NCBI RefSeq assembly: GCF_051628905.1
Contig: NZ_CP157575.1
Span: 3,162,001-3,226,000 of the forward strand
DNA: 64,000 bases
Direction: 5' to 3'
Source: Asaia sp037151935
GTDB lineage: Bacteria > Pseudomonadota > Alphaproteobacteria > Acetobacterales > Acetobacteraceae
In this document: positions 43,716-53,321 of the stretch, in pieces
How positions within the stretch are numbered: the first letter of the stretch is position 1
Layout of the letters: every line of letters starts with the position of its first letter
Translations under genes and position numbers: made by a program
Notes under the pieces: model-generated
What the model saw: the letters and a program-made list of their open reading frames with translations, nothing else
Databases searched by the model: none
What the model was told of the DNA's origin: nothing

Positions 43716-45791
43716 CTACCATCGTGAGCGCCCTAATCCGAAATGCATGAGCGTCGAGCGATTATCAGCGAGTGTCGAGCGAACTGCCTCCAGACTGCCG
43801 GCACAAAGTATGGCGACGGCGCGTTCTTTCGGAGTCGCGTTCTGAGCGATGGCGAGGAAAGCGGCGCTCAGTCGCGGCAGGGCGAGAGCGAGTGTCGGAA
43901 AAGACGCTGAACTCACCAGATGTCGTGCCTCGCCCGCAAGCCCATTGAGACAGGCGCATCGATCAGCCTCACGCAGATAATGGCGCACACGCGCCAGTGT
44001 GGTGGCGAGATCTTCGAGCGTGACCAGACGATTGAAGACGTGACGATTGACCGGGCGATCGGCGCCCTGCCTGTTGGCAGGGTGGGCGTGAAGCTGTTTC
44101 GTCCAGGTCAGCAATTGCACCAGGCGATCGTATTTCTTGCTGAGCAGGGCGGCCCCAGCCGGTTTGCCTCGGCCTCTGAGCTGGGCTTCGAGGTCCTGGC
44201 CGATCGAAGCCGCAATACGAAAGCGTCTGCTGCGCGGTGTCGGCGGGAAGAGCAGGACCAGGATAATGAAGGAGATCACACCTGAAATCAGGTAGAAGAT
44301 ATTGCGCGAGATGAAAGCGAGCGGATCATAATCCTGATGATTGCTCAAACCCAGAATGATCGGGAAAAACGCGCCGTAATTAAAGCCGATCGCGCTCGTG
44401 CGCGCATTCATGAGCATGACGCAGGCAAAGATCGTATGAGGCAGAAAAACCAGTGCCAGCGCCCCGAAGGCGGCGATATGCGGCAGGATGAAATAATTCA
44501 TGATGACGGCGACAAACACGGCCAGTGTCAGGCCCAATATCGCCCCCATACCGAATTTTGAGGTATCCAGCGCCGTCGAGGCAAGGGTGAGGATGAGCGC
44601 AGCCTGAGATAGTGCCGCCATTGAGGCGGGCTGACCGCTCGCAATACAGAGCCCGGCGGTAATCGAGAAACCCAGCAGCACACGCAGGGCATTGATGAAA
44701 GCCGCAACATGATCGGGGTGTTGGGCGATTTGTGCGAGCTTGAGCGCGTCGCCCGCAGGGGTGGCATATTGCAGCGTGTCGATGCCGGTCGAGATATGCA
44801 GACGATTGCTCAGCAGCACGGCGGCGCGCTCGAGATAATGCGCGTCCGTGGCATCGGGATGGTAATCCGCTTGCTCTTCGCGCATCGCTTCTATCAGCGA
44901 GCCGACAGTCTCGAAGCGATCGCTGTGATCCTCACGCAATTCGTGCCACGCCAGAACGTGACGCCGCGCCAGAGCCGACACGTTTTTGGTGCGCAGGATA
45001 TGCGCGATGGAGCGCCCCGAACCGAGCACGGTCAACATGCCGATTATGGCGAGACGGGCTCCGGCGGTACGGCGGGTCGAGCGGTCGATTTCGGTCTTGG
45101 CATAGGTAATCTGGGCTGAGAGCGAAAGGATATCGCCCGCAAGTGCAGTCGTTTCCATCGCGTCCGCCACGCTTTCGCCCTGAACCGCGTGTCGACCAAA
45201 CTCGCGTATCTGCCGCGCGCGGGCCTCAAGCCCGTCGGCCAGTTTCTGCCACGCCTTGGGAGAGCCGGTGAGCATATTCACGAAGGCGACCGAGGCAATG
45301 CCGATGGCCACGCAACTCGCGCGGGAAAGGGCGACATCGAAGACATTCTGCGGCGTATCGACGACATTGATGGCGACAAGCGCGATGGTATAGCCGGCGA
45401 GCAACGCGCCATAGGAGCGAAAATGCCGCTCCAGCGAGCCGATATAGGTGCATCCCGCAAGCCAGAGGGCACAGCCCCCAAGCATCATGCCGCGATCCTG
45501 GCTGAAGCACGCAATCAGCAGGATCGAGGCGGCGACGCCGAGCGCGGTGCCGATCAGTCGATACAGGGCTTTGGAGAGAGCCTGTCCACGCAGCGGTTGG
45601 GTAATGATCATGACCGTGACTGCGGCACCGGCAGGCGCGTCGAGTTGCGCCCAGAAAGCGGTGGCCAGGGCAAGGCAGATAGCCGCCCAGCTTCGAAGTG
45701 AAAAACCGATCCAGCCGGGAGAAAAAGGGGGGTTGGGCAGATCGCCGGGGCGTGGCCACCAGCGTATGCGCGTCTCAACCCTCTCGGTCAT
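43716..45791 (-). CDS. FUSC family (AaeB-like) efflux permease
   Basis: 691 residues with two sets of about six hydrophobic segments, each followed by a cytoplasmic region, as in AaeB and YccS. The FUSC pattern ALYRLIGTALGVAASILL recurs in degenerate form near ASTALDTSKFGMGAILGLTLAV. It is the first gene of FUSC-DUF1656-HlyD and probably pncA. AaeB exports aromatic carboxylic acids; this one's substrate is not known. Confidence 0.88.
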   Translation of the reverse strand: MTERVETRIRWWPRPGDLPNPPFSPGWIGFSLRSWAAICLALATAFWAQLDAPAGAAVTVMIITQPLRGQALSKALYRLIGTALGVAASILLIACFSQDRGMMLGGCALWLAGCTYIGSLERHFRSYGALLAGYTIALVAINVVDTPQNVFDVALSRASCVAIGIASVAFVNMLTGSPKAWQKLADGLEARARQIREFGRHAVQGESVADAMETTALAGDILSLSAQITYAKTEIDRSTRRTAGARLAIIGMLTVLGSGRSIAHILRTKNVSALARRHVLAWHELREDHSDRFETVGSLIEAMREEQADYHPDATDAHYLERAAVLLSNRLHISTGIDTLQYATPAGDALKLAQIAQHPDHVAAFINALRVLLGFSITAGLCIASGQPASMAALSQAALILTLASTALDTSKFGMGAILGLTLAVFVAVIMNYFILPHIAAFGALALVFLPHTIFACVMLMNARTSAIGFNYGAFFPIILGLSNHQDYDPLAFISRNIFYLISGVISFIILVLLFPPTPRSRRFRIAASIGQDLEAQLRGRGKPAGAALLSKKYDRLVQLLTWTKQLHAHPANRQGADRPVNRHVFNRLVTLEDLATTLARVRHYLREADRCACLNGLAGEARHLVSSASFPTLALALPRLSAAFLAIAQNATPKERAVAILCAGSLEAVRSTLADNRSTLMHFGLGRSRW

Positions 45792-45900
45792 TCGGCTCCA
45801 TCCAGAAAACTGACTTCCTGTCGAAGAACGCCCCGATGGTCGGTCAGGTCAAGCGCGCAACACGTTTGCGTGGGTTCTGAAATCCTTTGTCAGATACGCT

Positions 45901-47241
45901 TCAGAAACCAGTGCCATCCCCTGGCACCATACGTGACACGAGCAACTGGTTGATGCGGAACCCGTCCACGTCGACAACTTCGAAGCGATAACCGGCAGCT
46001 TCCACGCGGTCCGCCTTGCGGGCCATGCGGCGCAGACGATGCATAACGAATCCGCCAATCGTGTGAAAGAGGTCGCGCTCCGCGTCGAGATCGATATCGA
46101 GCTCGCGAAAGACGTCGCCTATGGGGGCGGCGCCATCGATAAGCCAGGAATTGGCGTCGCGACGCACGATCGCCTGCTCCTCGAAGGGGCTGGCGAGTCC
46201 GTCCATGAGCGCGCCCATAATGTCCTTGAAGGTAATCAGACCGACAACCAGACCGTATTCATTGACGATCAGGGCGAAACCGGCACCGTGGGAGTCGAAC
46301 TGTGCCAGTGTGTCCCACAAATTCAGCGTATCGGGCAGAGAGAGCGTATCGCGCCGCATACGGAAGATCTGGTTGCTGATCGGCTGGGAGGGGTCGGCAT
46401 TGGGGGGGACTTCATCGACGACCGCGACGAGAACGTCTTCTGCACGTATCGACCCGATAACATGATCGAGCCCGCCATCGCAGAGCGGATAGCGCGAATA
46501 AGGGCGTATACGCACTTTGTCACGCTGGGATTCGAGGCTCTCCTGCACGTCGAGAAAGACAATCTCGTCACGCGGGGTCATGGCCGATGTGACCGAGCGA
46601 TCCTGCAGGGCCAGCACGTTCTGGATGAGCTGATGCTCTTTTTCCTGCAATGCGCCAGAGGCCGTTCCTGCCGCCAGCATGGCATTGAGGTCTTCCGGTG
46701 TGACAGGGTCGACAGCAGAGGCGGCGGGAATACGCAGCAGGCTCAGCAGCCAGTCGGAAATGATCGAAAACACCCAGACTGCCGGATAAAGCACGCGCAA
46801 TGCCCCGGTCAGAAACCAGCTTACCTTGAGCGCCACGCGGTCGGGATTGTTCAGGGCGATCCGCTTTGGCAGCAGATCGGCAAAAAGCACGAAGAGCCCG
46901 GTTACGACGACGAAGGCAAGACTTGCCGCGACCTTGCCTGCAAAGCCGGGTGTCAGCCCCGCTTCGATCAATGCCGCGCTGAAGGCCGGGGTCAGCAATT
47001 CGCTCGAAATCACGCCGCCCAGCACACCTACTGCGTTGAGGCAGATCTGCAGAACGGTGATGACCTGACCGCTATTGCGCCGAAGCTTCAGGAAAGAAGA
47101 GGCACGAGGATCGCCCTGGTCGGCGAGCGCGCGCAGGCGAATATCGCGCGCGGCAGCGAACGATATTTCTGACAACGAGATCAGTATGGAGACGGCAATC
47201 GCTGCCACCATGGCCGCGAGGCCCAGAAGCAGCAACGTCAC
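45901..47241 (-). CDS. CNNM/CorC-type transporter-associated protein
   Basis: 446 residues. Domain order: CNNM/DUF21 membrane domain (1 to about 190), a CBS pair (about 205-330) and the C-terminal CorC_HlyC domain (about 345-435). It includes SEISFAAARDIRLRALADQGD and DIMGALMDG. Members are linked to Mg2+/Co2+ transport; the older label haemolysin is misleading. Lies alone between the efflux and ligA blocks. Confidence 0.9.
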   Translation of the reverse strand: MTLLLLGLAAMVAAIAVSILISLSEISFAAARDIRLRALADQGDPRASSFLKLRRNSGQVITVLQICLNAVGVLGGVISSELLTPAFSAALIEAGLTPGFAGKVAASLAFVVVTGLFVLFADLLPKRIALNNPDRVALKVSWFLTGALRVLYPAVWVFSIISDWLLSLLRIPAASAVDPVTPEDLNAMLAAGTASGALQEKEHQLIQNVLALQDRSVTSAMTPRDEIVFLDVQESLESQRDKVRIRPYSRYPLCDGGLDHVIGSIRAEDVLVAVVDEVPPNADPSQPISNQIFRMRRDTLSLPDTLNLWDTLAQFDSHGAGFALIVNEYGLVVGLITFKDIMGALMDGLASPFEEQAIVRRDANSWLIDGAAPIGDVFRELDIDLDAERDLFHTIGGFVMHRLRRMARKADRVEAAGYRFEVVDVDGFRINQLLVSRMVPGDGTGF

Positions 47242-47326
47242 GCGCGTGGCTCCTCAAGAAAGGGGGGCTTGGAAACAGGAGCCTCAATATTATACGCGTT
47301 GCGCCCCATATTCCAGTATCTGCGCT

Positions 47327-49393
47327 TTAATTCGCGGGAGGCAAGCCAGCGATTTCACGCCAGCCCGCCTCATCGCAGGTTTCGAGACCGAGTTCGGCGG
47401 CTTTTTTTGCTTTCGATCCGGCTTTTTCGCCCAGAACGACCAGCCCTGTTTTCTTCGAGACTGAATCGCTTACCTGTGCGCCCAGGCGCTCGGCAATCGC
47501 CTTCGCCTCGGGGCGGGTCATGCTGTGCAGCGTGCCGGTGAAAACGATGGTCTTGCCCGAAAGCGGACCTTCCTCGGGGCGTGATTCGATCTCAATCGTC
47601 AACTCGCGCCGCAGATCTGTCAGTGTTGCGAGATTATGCGGTTCGGCGAAAAAGGCGAGAAGATCGGCCACGATGCTTTCACCGATACCCATGATGCTGC
47701 CAAGAGCCAGCCGGTCATCCGAACCGATCAGGCTGGCGGCTCTCATGGCGTCGAACCACGCCTCGTAAGTCTGATAATGCCGTGCGAGAAGCTGCGCGTT
47801 GCGCTCGCCGATGCGCCTTATACCCAGACCGAACAAAAAGCGGCTGAAGGCGATGCTGCGTCGTTGCTCGATGGCGCGCAGCAGGTTGCGGGTCGAGGTC
47901 TCGCCCCAGCCCTCGCGTGCCCTGATCACATCCGCTTTTTCATGCAGGCGGAAGATATCGCCCGGTTTGTCGATGAGGCCGATTTCATGAAATTCGCGGA
48001 TCGAGCGTTCGCCCAGACCGTCGATGTCGAAAGCCTGACGTGACACGAAATGAATCAGTCTCTCGACGACCTGCGCCTCGCAGGTGAGGCCGCCTGTGCA
48101 TCGGCGCACGGCTTCACCTTCGGGGCGTTCGGTCAGGGAGTGACAGACCGGGCAGGTCGTCGGGAAGACGAAAGCAGGACCACGCGGCTTGTCTTCCGGC
48201 ACTGGGCCGAGAATCTGCGGAATGACATCCCCCGCACGCTGCACGCGCACCAGATCGCCGGGTCGTACGTCCTTGCGGGCGATTTCGTCTTCGTTATGCA
48301 AGGTGGCGCGGGAGACGATCACCCCGCCTACATTCACGGGTTCGAGATGCGCAGTGGGGGTCAGGGCGCCGGTGCGTCCAACCTGGATCTCGATCTTTTC
48401 CAGCCTCGTGATGGCCTGCTCGGACGGGAATTTCCAGGCGATGGCCCAGCGCGGCGCACGCCCGGCAAAACCGAGCCGCGTCTGAAGATCGAGATCGTCG
48501 AGTTTGAAAACCACGCCATCGATATCATAGGGCAAGGAGGCCCGATCGCGCGCCAATGTCTCGATATAAGCAGGAATCTCACTGGCATGCGCAATCGCTT
48601 TGGAGAGCGGATTGACGACGAATCCCCATCCACGCAGCTTTTCCAGATAGGCCCAATGCGTTGCGGCGCAGCGCGCGCTGGCATGGCCCTGGGCATAGGC
48701 GAAAAGCGAAAGCGGGCGCCGCGCCGTGACCGCCGGGTCGAGCTGCCGTAGAGAGCCTGCGGCGGCATTGCGCGGATTGGCGAAAGGCTTTTGCCCCTGC
48801 GCGAGCATTGTCTCGTTCAGCACGAGAAAATCGGCTTTCGCCATGAAGATCTCGCCACGTATCTCGATTTCTTCCGGCGCATCGCCAGAGAGTTCGCGCG
48901 GGACCTCTGCAATGGTCAGCAGATTGGCCGTCACATCTTCGCCTACCAGACCGTCACCGCGTGTCGAGCCGCGCAAAAGCTTGCCATGGTGGTAGGTCAG
49001 ATTGATCGAAAGCCCGTCGATCTTGGGCTCAGCCACAAAAGCCAGAGCATCCGCCGCCTTGCTGTCGAGGCCAAGAAAGCGGGCGGCCTTGGAAACGAAA
49101 GCCTCGAATTCTTCTGTCGTGAAGACATTATCGAGCGAGAGCATCGGCACGCGATGGGCCTGCTTGCCGAAAGCGGAGTCGGGCGTGGCCCCGACCTGGT
49201 CGATGACGCTGCCCTGCGCCTTGAGGTCGGGATGGGCGTCTTCGAGCGCGATCAGCGCGCGTCGTGTGCTGTCATATTCCCTATCCGTTACTTCTGGCGC
49301 ATCGTTCTGGTGATAAGCGAGATTCCAGCGTGCGATGAGGGCGGAAAGCCGGGCATGTTCGTCGGCATGTTTCCCGGCAGTCGTGTCGTCCAT
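47327..49393 (-). CDS. ligA: NAD-dependent DNA ligase
   Basis: 688 residues. Adenylation lysine Lys124 in AEPKIDGLS, NTase motifs, OB fold, a four-cysteine zinc finger (CPVCHSL..., RCTGGLTCEAQ), HhH repeats and a C-terminal BRCT domain. It seals nicks during replication and repair. Its ATG overlaps the recN stop codon by one base, so the two are translated together. Confidence 0.98.
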   Translation of the reverse strand: MDDTTAGKHADEHARLSALIARWNLAYHQNDAPEVTDREYDSTRRALIALEDAHPDLKAQGSVIDQVGATPDSAFGKQAHRVPMLSLDNVFTTEEFEAFVSKAARFLGLDSKAADALAFVAEPKIDGLSINLTYHHGKLLRGSTRGDGLVGEDVTANLLTIAEVPRELSGDAPEEIEIRGEIFMAKADFLVLNETMLAQGQKPFANPRNAAAGSLRQLDPAVTARRPLSLFAYAQGHASARCAATHWAYLEKLRGWGFVVNPLSKAIAHASEIPAYIETLARDRASLPYDIDGVVFKLDDLDLQTRLGFAGRAPRWAIAWKFPSEQAITRLEKIEIQVGRTGALTPTAHLEPVNVGGVIVSRATLHNEDEIARKDVRPGDLVRVQRAGDVIPQILGPVPEDKPRGPAFVFPTTCPVCHSLTERPEGEAVRRCTGGLTCEAQVVERLIHFVSRQAFDIDGLGERSIREFHEIGLIDKPGDIFRLHEKADVIRAREGWGETSTRNLLRAIEQRRSIAFSRFLFGLGIRRIGERNAQLLARHYQTYEAWFDAMRAASLIGSDDRLALGSIMGIGESIVADLLAFFAEPHNLATLTDLRRELTIEIESRPEEGPLSGKTIVFTGTLHSMTRPEAKAIAERLGAQVSDSVSKKTGLVVLGEKAGSKAKKAAELGLETCDEAGWREIAGLPPAN

Positions 49394-51108
49394 TATTCCT
49401 GTTCCAAAAGACTGTCTGCGGCTGTACGGGCGGCATCGGTAATGGTTTCACCGGCGAGCATACGTGCGATCTCCTCGCGGCGTTCGTCGGCCGAGAGTTT
49501 TTCGGCCAGGGTCTCGGTGCGTTCCTTGCGTATCCGTTTGCTGATGCGCAGATGCTGGTCGCCGCGGGCCGCCACTTGAGGGCTGTGGGTGACAACGAGA
49601 ACCTGCACATCGCGCGCCACACGATGCAGACGATCGCCGATGGAGGACGCCGTCGCCCCGCCTACGCCGGAATCGACCTCATCGAAAACCAGCGTCGGAA
49701 TGGCCGAGCGTTCGGCCAGCACGACCTTGAGTGCGAGCATCAGGCGGGACAGCTCGCCGCCCGAGGCCACTTTGGCGAGAGGGCCGGGGGGCTGGCCCGG
49801 ATTGGCGGCGATGAGAAAAGACGCCTGTTCCTTGCCGCGCAAATTCCAGGCCTCGGGTTCGAGCGGCGTTAGCGAAACGATGAACCGGGCGCGTTCCAGC
49901 CTGACCGGTTTGAGCTCGGCCATGACGGCGGTTTCGAGACGACGGGCGGCGCGCTCCCGAATGGCGCTCAGCTTCTCGGCCTCGGCAGCGAAAACCTCAC
50001 GCGCCGCCTGCGTCTCGGCCTGAAGCTGCTCGATCCGGGCATTGCCTGAATCCAGAGCTTCTAGCCGGGCCTGAAGACTGGTCAGCAGAGACGCGAGTTC
50101 GTTCACCGCTACGCCATGTTTGCGGCCCGCTGCGCGCAGAGCGAAAAGCCGTTCCTCCGTCTCTTCCAGCAGGCGCGGATCGGTGTCGGCGTCGGCAGCA
50201 AGACGGGAGAGCAGGGTTTCGGCCTCTGCCAAGGCCTCCTCAGCTTTTTCGAGCGCGACCAAGGCTTCCTGAGCCTGTTGCTGCTGGGCCGAACTCGGCG
50301 CGTTCTCTTCGCCCGGTGCGGGCAGAAGCCGCGCCAGCGTGCGGCTGGCGCTACGAAGTGCGGCGGCGGGGGCGGCAGAGCGACGGTCGCGCGGGGTGAG
50401 TTCTGCCAGAGCGGCGGCAATGGCTTCGCCGCGCCTCTCGCCCTGCTGCAACCCGATGCGCAGGGCGGCCAGCTGCTCTTCCTCGTCTTCCTGTGGCGCA
50501 AGAACGCCAAGGTCGTCGACGGCCTGCCTCAGCCAGTCTTCCTCGCGTCGTGTCGCTTCCATTTCGGATTGCGCGGCGGCCAAGGCTGCAGTGGCCTCTA
50601 TCCAGCGACGATAGCTGTGGGCGACGGCCTCGCGCGTGGTACGCTCAACACCAAAAGCATCGAGGAGATCGAGATGCGTTGCCTGATCGGCGAGACCCAT
50701 CTGGTCATGCTGGCCCTGTATCTCGACCAGAAGGGCGGCGATGCGTCGCAGAAGTCCGACGCCGATCGGCTGATCGTTGACGTATGCGCGCGAGCGCGCA
50801 TCGGCCGTGACGGTGCGCCGCAGCACAACGGGTTCGTGCGGGTCGTCCAGCGCGATGCCTTGTTCGGCAAGAAGCTGATGGACCGGATGCCCGTCTGGTA
50901 TGTCGAAACAGGCGGATACCGCAGCCTGATCGGCCCCGGCTCTTACAAGGCCGCCACTGGCGCGGTCACCAAGTGTCAGCCCCAGAGAGTCCAGAAGAAT
51001 GGACTTGCCCGCCCCGGTTTCGCCCGTCAGGACTGTCAGACCCGGATGAAAAGGCAGGTCCAGCCTCTCGATAAGAACCACGTCGCGTATCGAGAGGTGA
51101 GTCAGCAT
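49393..51108 (-). CDS. recN: DNA repair protein RecN
   Basis: 571 residues. An SMC-like ATPase: Walker A GETGAGKSILLDSLGL, a coiled-coil middle with Ala/Glu-rich heptads, signature LSRLMLALKVVLAE and Walker B LVFDEVDSGVGG. It acts in double-strand break repair. It lies between bamD and ligA, 78 bases after bamD. Confidence 0.97.
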   Translation of the reverse strand: MLTHLSIRDVVLIERLDLPFHPGLTVLTGETGAGKSILLDSLGLTLGDRASGGLVRAGADQAAVSACFDIPDGHPVHQLLAEQGIALDDPHEPVVLRRTVTADARSRAYVNDQPIGVGLLRRIAALLVEIQGQHDQMGLADQATHLDLLDAFGVERTTREAVAHSYRRWIEATAALAAAQSEMEATRREEDWLRQAVDDLGVLAPQEDEEEQLAALRIGLQQGERRGEAIAAALAELTPRDRRSAAPAAALRSASRTLARLLPAPGEENAPSSAQQQQAQEALVALEKAEEALAEAETLLSRLAADADTDPRLLEETEERLFALRAAGRKHGVAVNELASLLTSLQARLEALDSGNARIEQLQAETQAAREVFAAEAEKLSAIRERAARRLETAVMAELKPVRLERARFIVSLTPLEPEAWNLRGKEQASFLIAANPGQPPGPLAKVASGGELSRLMLALKVVLAERSAIPTLVFDEVDSGVGGATASSIGDRLHRVARDVQVLVVTHSPQVAARGDQHLRISKRIRKERTETLAEKLSADERREEIARMLAGETITDAARTAADSLLEQE

Positions 51109-51186
51109 GAGGCGGGATCCTGAAAAATCGGCACGAAGATTTCGCTGGTGACAACGCGCGACACCAGCGGAAAGCCTTGTTTCGGA

Positions 51187-52065
51187 TCAGAAAACCGAAT
51201 GCCAGACACGCCCGAAGAAGCCGCGCTTGTCGGAACCGGGGGGCTTGCTGTTTTCGGGCAGAAGGTTGCGATTGCGCAGCAGGTTGTAGCTGTAACGATA
51301 CCACTGGCTGTTGGGGTAGTTATACCCAAGCACCGAGGTCGCCTTGCGGGCTTCATCGATCATGCCGATTTCCAGATCGACTTCGACGATGCGTTCCAGC
51401 GCTTCGGCGACATGGTTCGTCGTCTGGAAGTCGGCCACGACGCGCTGATAACGCCCGAGAGCGGCTTCATAATTGTGCTGCTGCTGGTAGTAGCGCCCGA
51501 CGAGCATTTCCTTGCCGGCCAGATGGTCGCGGCAGAGATCGATCTTGAGCTGGGCGTCGCGTGCATAAGCCGTCTGCGGGAAGCGCGTGACCACTTCTTC
51601 GAGCGCGTTCAGGGCTTCCACGGTTCCCTGCTGGTCGCGCTGGACTTCGGCAATCTGCTCGTAATAGCAAAGCGCGCGCAGATAATAGGCATAGGCAGCG
51701 TCAGGGCTGGTTGGATGCAGAAGCAGGTAGCGTTCGAGCTGCTGGACCGAGAGCGCGTACTCGCCCTGCAGGTAGTAGGCATAGCCTTCCATCAGCTCCG
51801 CATTGCCGACATAGCCGGAATACGGATAATTCTGCTGCAGCAGTTCGAACTCGCCGCTCGCCAGCGTATAGCGCTTCGAATGCAGAGCATCGATACCGTA
51901 ATTATACAGTGTTTCGGCACTCGCTACTTTAGGCGCCTTGACCTCTTCCTTGTTGGAAAAGATCGAGCAGCCGCTCAGGAGCAGAAAGCTGCTCGCCATC
52001 ATTGCGGCAACGACACGCTGACGCTTGGGAGCAGGAATAACGTTACGTTCTGTGTTCTGATGCAT
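51187..52065 (-). CDS. bamD: Outer membrane assembly lipoprotein BamD
   Basis: 292 residues from ATG 52065, chosen because GGAAGAG precedes it; an in-frame start 22 codons upstream lacks support. Signal peptide with lipobox LLSGC, then TPR repeats (YNYGIDALHSKRYTLASGEFELLQQNYPYSGY and later copies). It is part of the BAM complex that inserts beta-barrel proteins in the outer membrane. Confidence 0.95.
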   Translation of the reverse strand: MHQNTERNVIPAPKRQRVVAAMMASSFLLLSGCSIFSNKEEVKAPKVASAETLYNYGIDALHSKRYTLASGEFELLQQNYPYSGYVGNAELMEGYAYYLQGEYALSVQQLERYLLLHPTSPDAAYAYYLRALCYYEQIAEVQRDQQGTVEALNALEEVVTRFPQTAYARDAQLKIDLCRDHLAGKEMLVGRYYQQQHNYEAALGRYQRVVADFQTTNHVAEALERIVEVDLEIGMIDEARKATSVLGYNYPNSQWYRYSYNLLRNRNLLPENSKPPGSDKRGFFGRVWHSVF

Positions 52066-52145
52066 GCCGACTCTTCCACTGACGAACGGTCTTATATCAC
52101 GCCTTACCGTTCGCGGAAGACCTGGGCGCATGAGTATCGTTGCGC

Positions 52146-53153
52146 TTAAGCCGTTGCGCGTAGTGCGGGCTGTTCGGCGCTTTCGCCGCCGACAAGGCGC
52201 CAGTTTTCCTGGGAAGCGAAAAGCGCGTGCAAAAGGCGATTATTCAGCCCATGGCCCGATTTATGGCCCATGAAACCGGCCTGAAGCGTGTGACCGGCCA
52301 GATAGAGATCGCCCACAGCGTCCATCAGCTTGTGACGAACGAATTCCTTAGGGTGACGCAGCCCGCAAGGGTTGAGCACCGTGTCGCCTTCGACAACGAT
52401 CGCGTTATGCAATGACCCGCCACGCGCAAGGCCGATTTTTTGCAGGGCCTCGATTTCCTTACGCTCGACGAACGTGCGGCAAAATCCGACTTCCTGGCGA
52501 AAACGCTCAAGGGTGAGCGGCATAGCATGGCGCTGCTGGCCGATAACCGAAGCGCTGAAGTCGATCGACATGGCCAGAGCCATACCTGAGCGAGCAGGGC
52601 GCAGCTCGGCATAGGCACCATTGGCATCTTCGACGCGTACGGGTTGCAACACCTCTATGAAGCTGCGGACATTTTCCTGTGCCACCGTACCCGCACACTG
52701 GATCAGAAAGTCGAATTCGGCAGCCGAACCGTCAAGCACTGGCGTTTCCGGGCCGTCAATCTCGATCAGAGCGTTATCGATGCCATTTGCATGGAGAGCG
52801 GCCATCAGATGTTCGATCGTTGCGATGCGAATATCCGGGGCGTCAGGATGAGCGATTACTGTGCTGAGCCGGGTGCAGACCACGTTATCGTGGCGTGCCG
52901 GGATCGGCCGTGATAGCGGCAGATCGCTGCGCTTGAAGACAATCCCGTGATCGACGGGAGCCGGGTTGAGCACCATGCGCACGCGTGCACCGCTGTGAAG
53001 CCCGATACCGACGCAGGTGATGGCCTGATTGAGCGTGCACTGGCGCATGAAGCGCGAACCACTCGAAGTAAAGGAAGAGAAACCCTGAGCGATGGTGGAA
53101 AGCGGGAGAGGCACAATCGATGCTTTGAACGGTGTTTCAGCCGTGATCTGCAT
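52146..53153 (-). CDS. lpxC: UDP-3-O-acyl-N-acetylglucosamine deacetylase
   Basis: 335 residues. The start at ATG 53153 is preferred because AAGGAGAG stands just upstream, which gives a 35-residue N-terminal extension before the usual MRQCTLNQAITCVGIGLHSG beginning. Zinc ligands in MAALHANGI and RHKLMDAVGDL; the lid helix GFMGHKSGHGLNNRLLHAL is present. It commits to lipid A synthesis. It lies between ftsZ and bamD. Confidence 0.96.
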   Translation of the reverse strand: MQITAETPFKASIVPLPLSTIAQGFSSFTSSGSRFMRQCTLNQAITCVGIGLHSGARVRMVLNPAPVDHGIVFKRSDLPLSRPIPARHDNVVCTRLSTVIAHPDAPDIRIATIEHLMAALHANGIDNALIEIDGPETPVLDGSAAEFDFLIQCAGTVAQENVRSFIEVLQPVRVEDANGAYAELRPARSGMALAMSIDFSASVIGQQRHAMPLTLERFRQEVGFCRTFVERKEIEALQKIGLARGGSLHNAIVVEGDTVLNPCGLRHPKEFVRHKLMDAVGDLYLAGHTLQAGFMGHKSGHGLNNRLLHALFASQENWRLVGGESAEQPALRATA

Positions 53154-53162
53154 GATGGGGGG

Positions 53163-53170
53163 CTCTCCTT
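53163..53170 (-). promoter_or_regulatory. Ribosome binding site that fixes the lpxC start
   Basis: AAGGAGAG on the minus strand, 9 bases before ATG 53153. The internal ATG at 53048, which would give the textbook LpxC length, has no Shine-Dalgarno. Confidence 0.75.
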
Positions 53171-53270
53171 TGTTTCCGCGACAAGATGCCCGGATCGTTT
53201 GGAAAGCTGTAACCGCTTAAGGGGAGGGCAGACCAGTCAATGTTTATTGCCAAGTATTACGCTCTAAATC

Positions 53271-53301
53271 CCTGAAACTGAACTGTAATTTCAGTTTCAG
53301 G
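53271..53301 (-). terminator. Perfect 12-bp hairpin between ftsZ and lpxC
   Basis: CCTGAAACTGAA and TTCAGTTTCAGG flank a 7-base loop, just beyond the ftsZ stop in the direction of transcription. There is no U-run, only GATTTAGAG. It could terminate or process the ftsZ message. Confidence 0.55.
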
Positions 53302-53321
53302 TTGTAATGGAGTGCCCGATT

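Noticed and set aside
46039..47172. Long plus-strand open frame (377 codons) opposite the CNNM/CorC gene
   Set aside because: It is a shadow of the CorC gene; the His/Arg/Gln-rich, low-complexity product has no domain.
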